DNA of 5,972 bases from CAZVJA01 sp964626885 (GTDB taxonomy: Bacteria; Planctomycetota; Planctomycetia; Planctomycetales; Planctomycetaceae), in the NCBI GenBank assembly GCA_964626885.1, contig CAZVJA010000276.1, positions 1 through 5,972 on the forward strand, given 5' to 3'. Positions 5,853-5,972 of this stretch are shown here, piece after piece. Each line of letters starts with the position of its first letter. Positions within the stretch are counted from its first letter, which is position 1. A program made the position numbers and the translations under genes. Below the pieces are notes generated by a model. The model worked only from the letters and a program-made list of their open reading frames with translations, did no database searches and was not told where the DNA came from.

Positions 5853-5877
5853 GACATCACTTCTGGGAGACGCAACA

Positions 5878-5972
5878 ATGGTCCTGTCACATCCGTCGGC
5901 GAAGTTCCGCCGCGGCCGAATCTCCATGTCGGCCGCTCTGTTCCTCGGTGCTCTCTGCACCTTTCTCCTTCC
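5878..5972 (+). CDS. 5' end of an exported or membrane-anchored protein (truncated by window)
   Basis: The ATG at 5878 follows GGGAG (5865-5869) with eight bases of spacing, a good ribosome site. The 31 codons visible read as a signal sequence or N-terminal anchor. The basic stretch is KFRRGR (9-14), followed by an uncharged hydrophobic run from about residue 17 to the edge (MSAALFLGALCTFLL). A twin-arginine motif is not present in its normal form, since RRGRI lacks the usual S/T-R-R-x-F-L-K pattern. A cleavage site would lie beyond the window, and the identity of the mature protein cannot be told. An in-frame ATG at 5926 is a less likely start. Confidence 0.75.
   Translation, partial: MVLSHPSAKFRRGRISMSAALFLGALCTFLL

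Larger units (their letters stand above)
5318..5877. other. 560-base stretch without a convincing gene; 3' flank of TPR gene and leader of the next gene
   Basis: Open frames here (for example 5334-5672 plus and 5777-5502 minus) have no ribosome sites, no domain pattern and unnatural composition, so I leave them out. The stretch contains a possible terminator (5377-5396), a perfect palindrome (5736-5749) and a GC hairpin (5836-5852). It also has two near-identical direct pairs: CGAGATGTACAG (5577-5588) with CGCGATGTACAG (5641-5652), and CGCGACCTCAC (5760-5770) with CGCGACATCAC (5850-5860). No clear -35/-10 pair for the last gene was found. A small RNA cannot be excluded. Confidence 0.5.

Overview
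The window looks like ordinary chromosomal DNA from a moderately GC-rich bacterium. I infer Planctomycetota, because three protein architectures here resemble families I associate with that phylum: a secreted-type hydrolase fused to a long beta-rich tail, a short CBM9-like protein, and a TPR protein with an FGRLVD-containing helical tail. This is recognition from memory and was not checked by a search. I saw no phage, transposon, CRISPR, tRNA or rRNA signal.

Layout. Positions 3-2051 (+) are the 3' part of a large gene that starts before the window: the last ~60 residues of an alpha/beta-hydrolase domain run in frame into ~620 residues of unrecognised, mostly beta-rich protein. It converges on a minus-strand pair: an alkyltransferase-like (ATL/MGMT-fold) DNA-binding protein at 3177-2827, then a CBM9/DOMON-like protein at 2767-2114. 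A 262-base divergent intergenic region separates the ATL gene from a plus-strand gene at 3453-3917, a small cytosolic protein with a predicted PsbP/Mog1-like alpha/beta fold. A good sigma-70-type promoter (TTGAAG, 18 bases, TATAAT) then drives a 73-residue winged-helix protein (4058-4279). It probably also drives a five-repeat TPR protein (4358-5317), with a perfect hairpin just before the TPR ribosome binding site. The last 655 bases hold a 560-base apparently non-coding stretch with a candidate terminator, a perfect 14-base palindrome and a GC hairpin. They end in the first 31 codons of a gene for an exported or membrane-anchored protein.

How the genes may fit together. The ATL protein is expected to mark O6-alkylguanine lesions for excision repair, but its operon partner has no obvious link to repair. 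The winged-helix and TPR genes form a plausible two-gene transcription unit. Nothing here shows a defence or biosynthetic system. The most unusual items are the hydrolase fusion, the ATL active-site residues, and the structured leader of the last gene.
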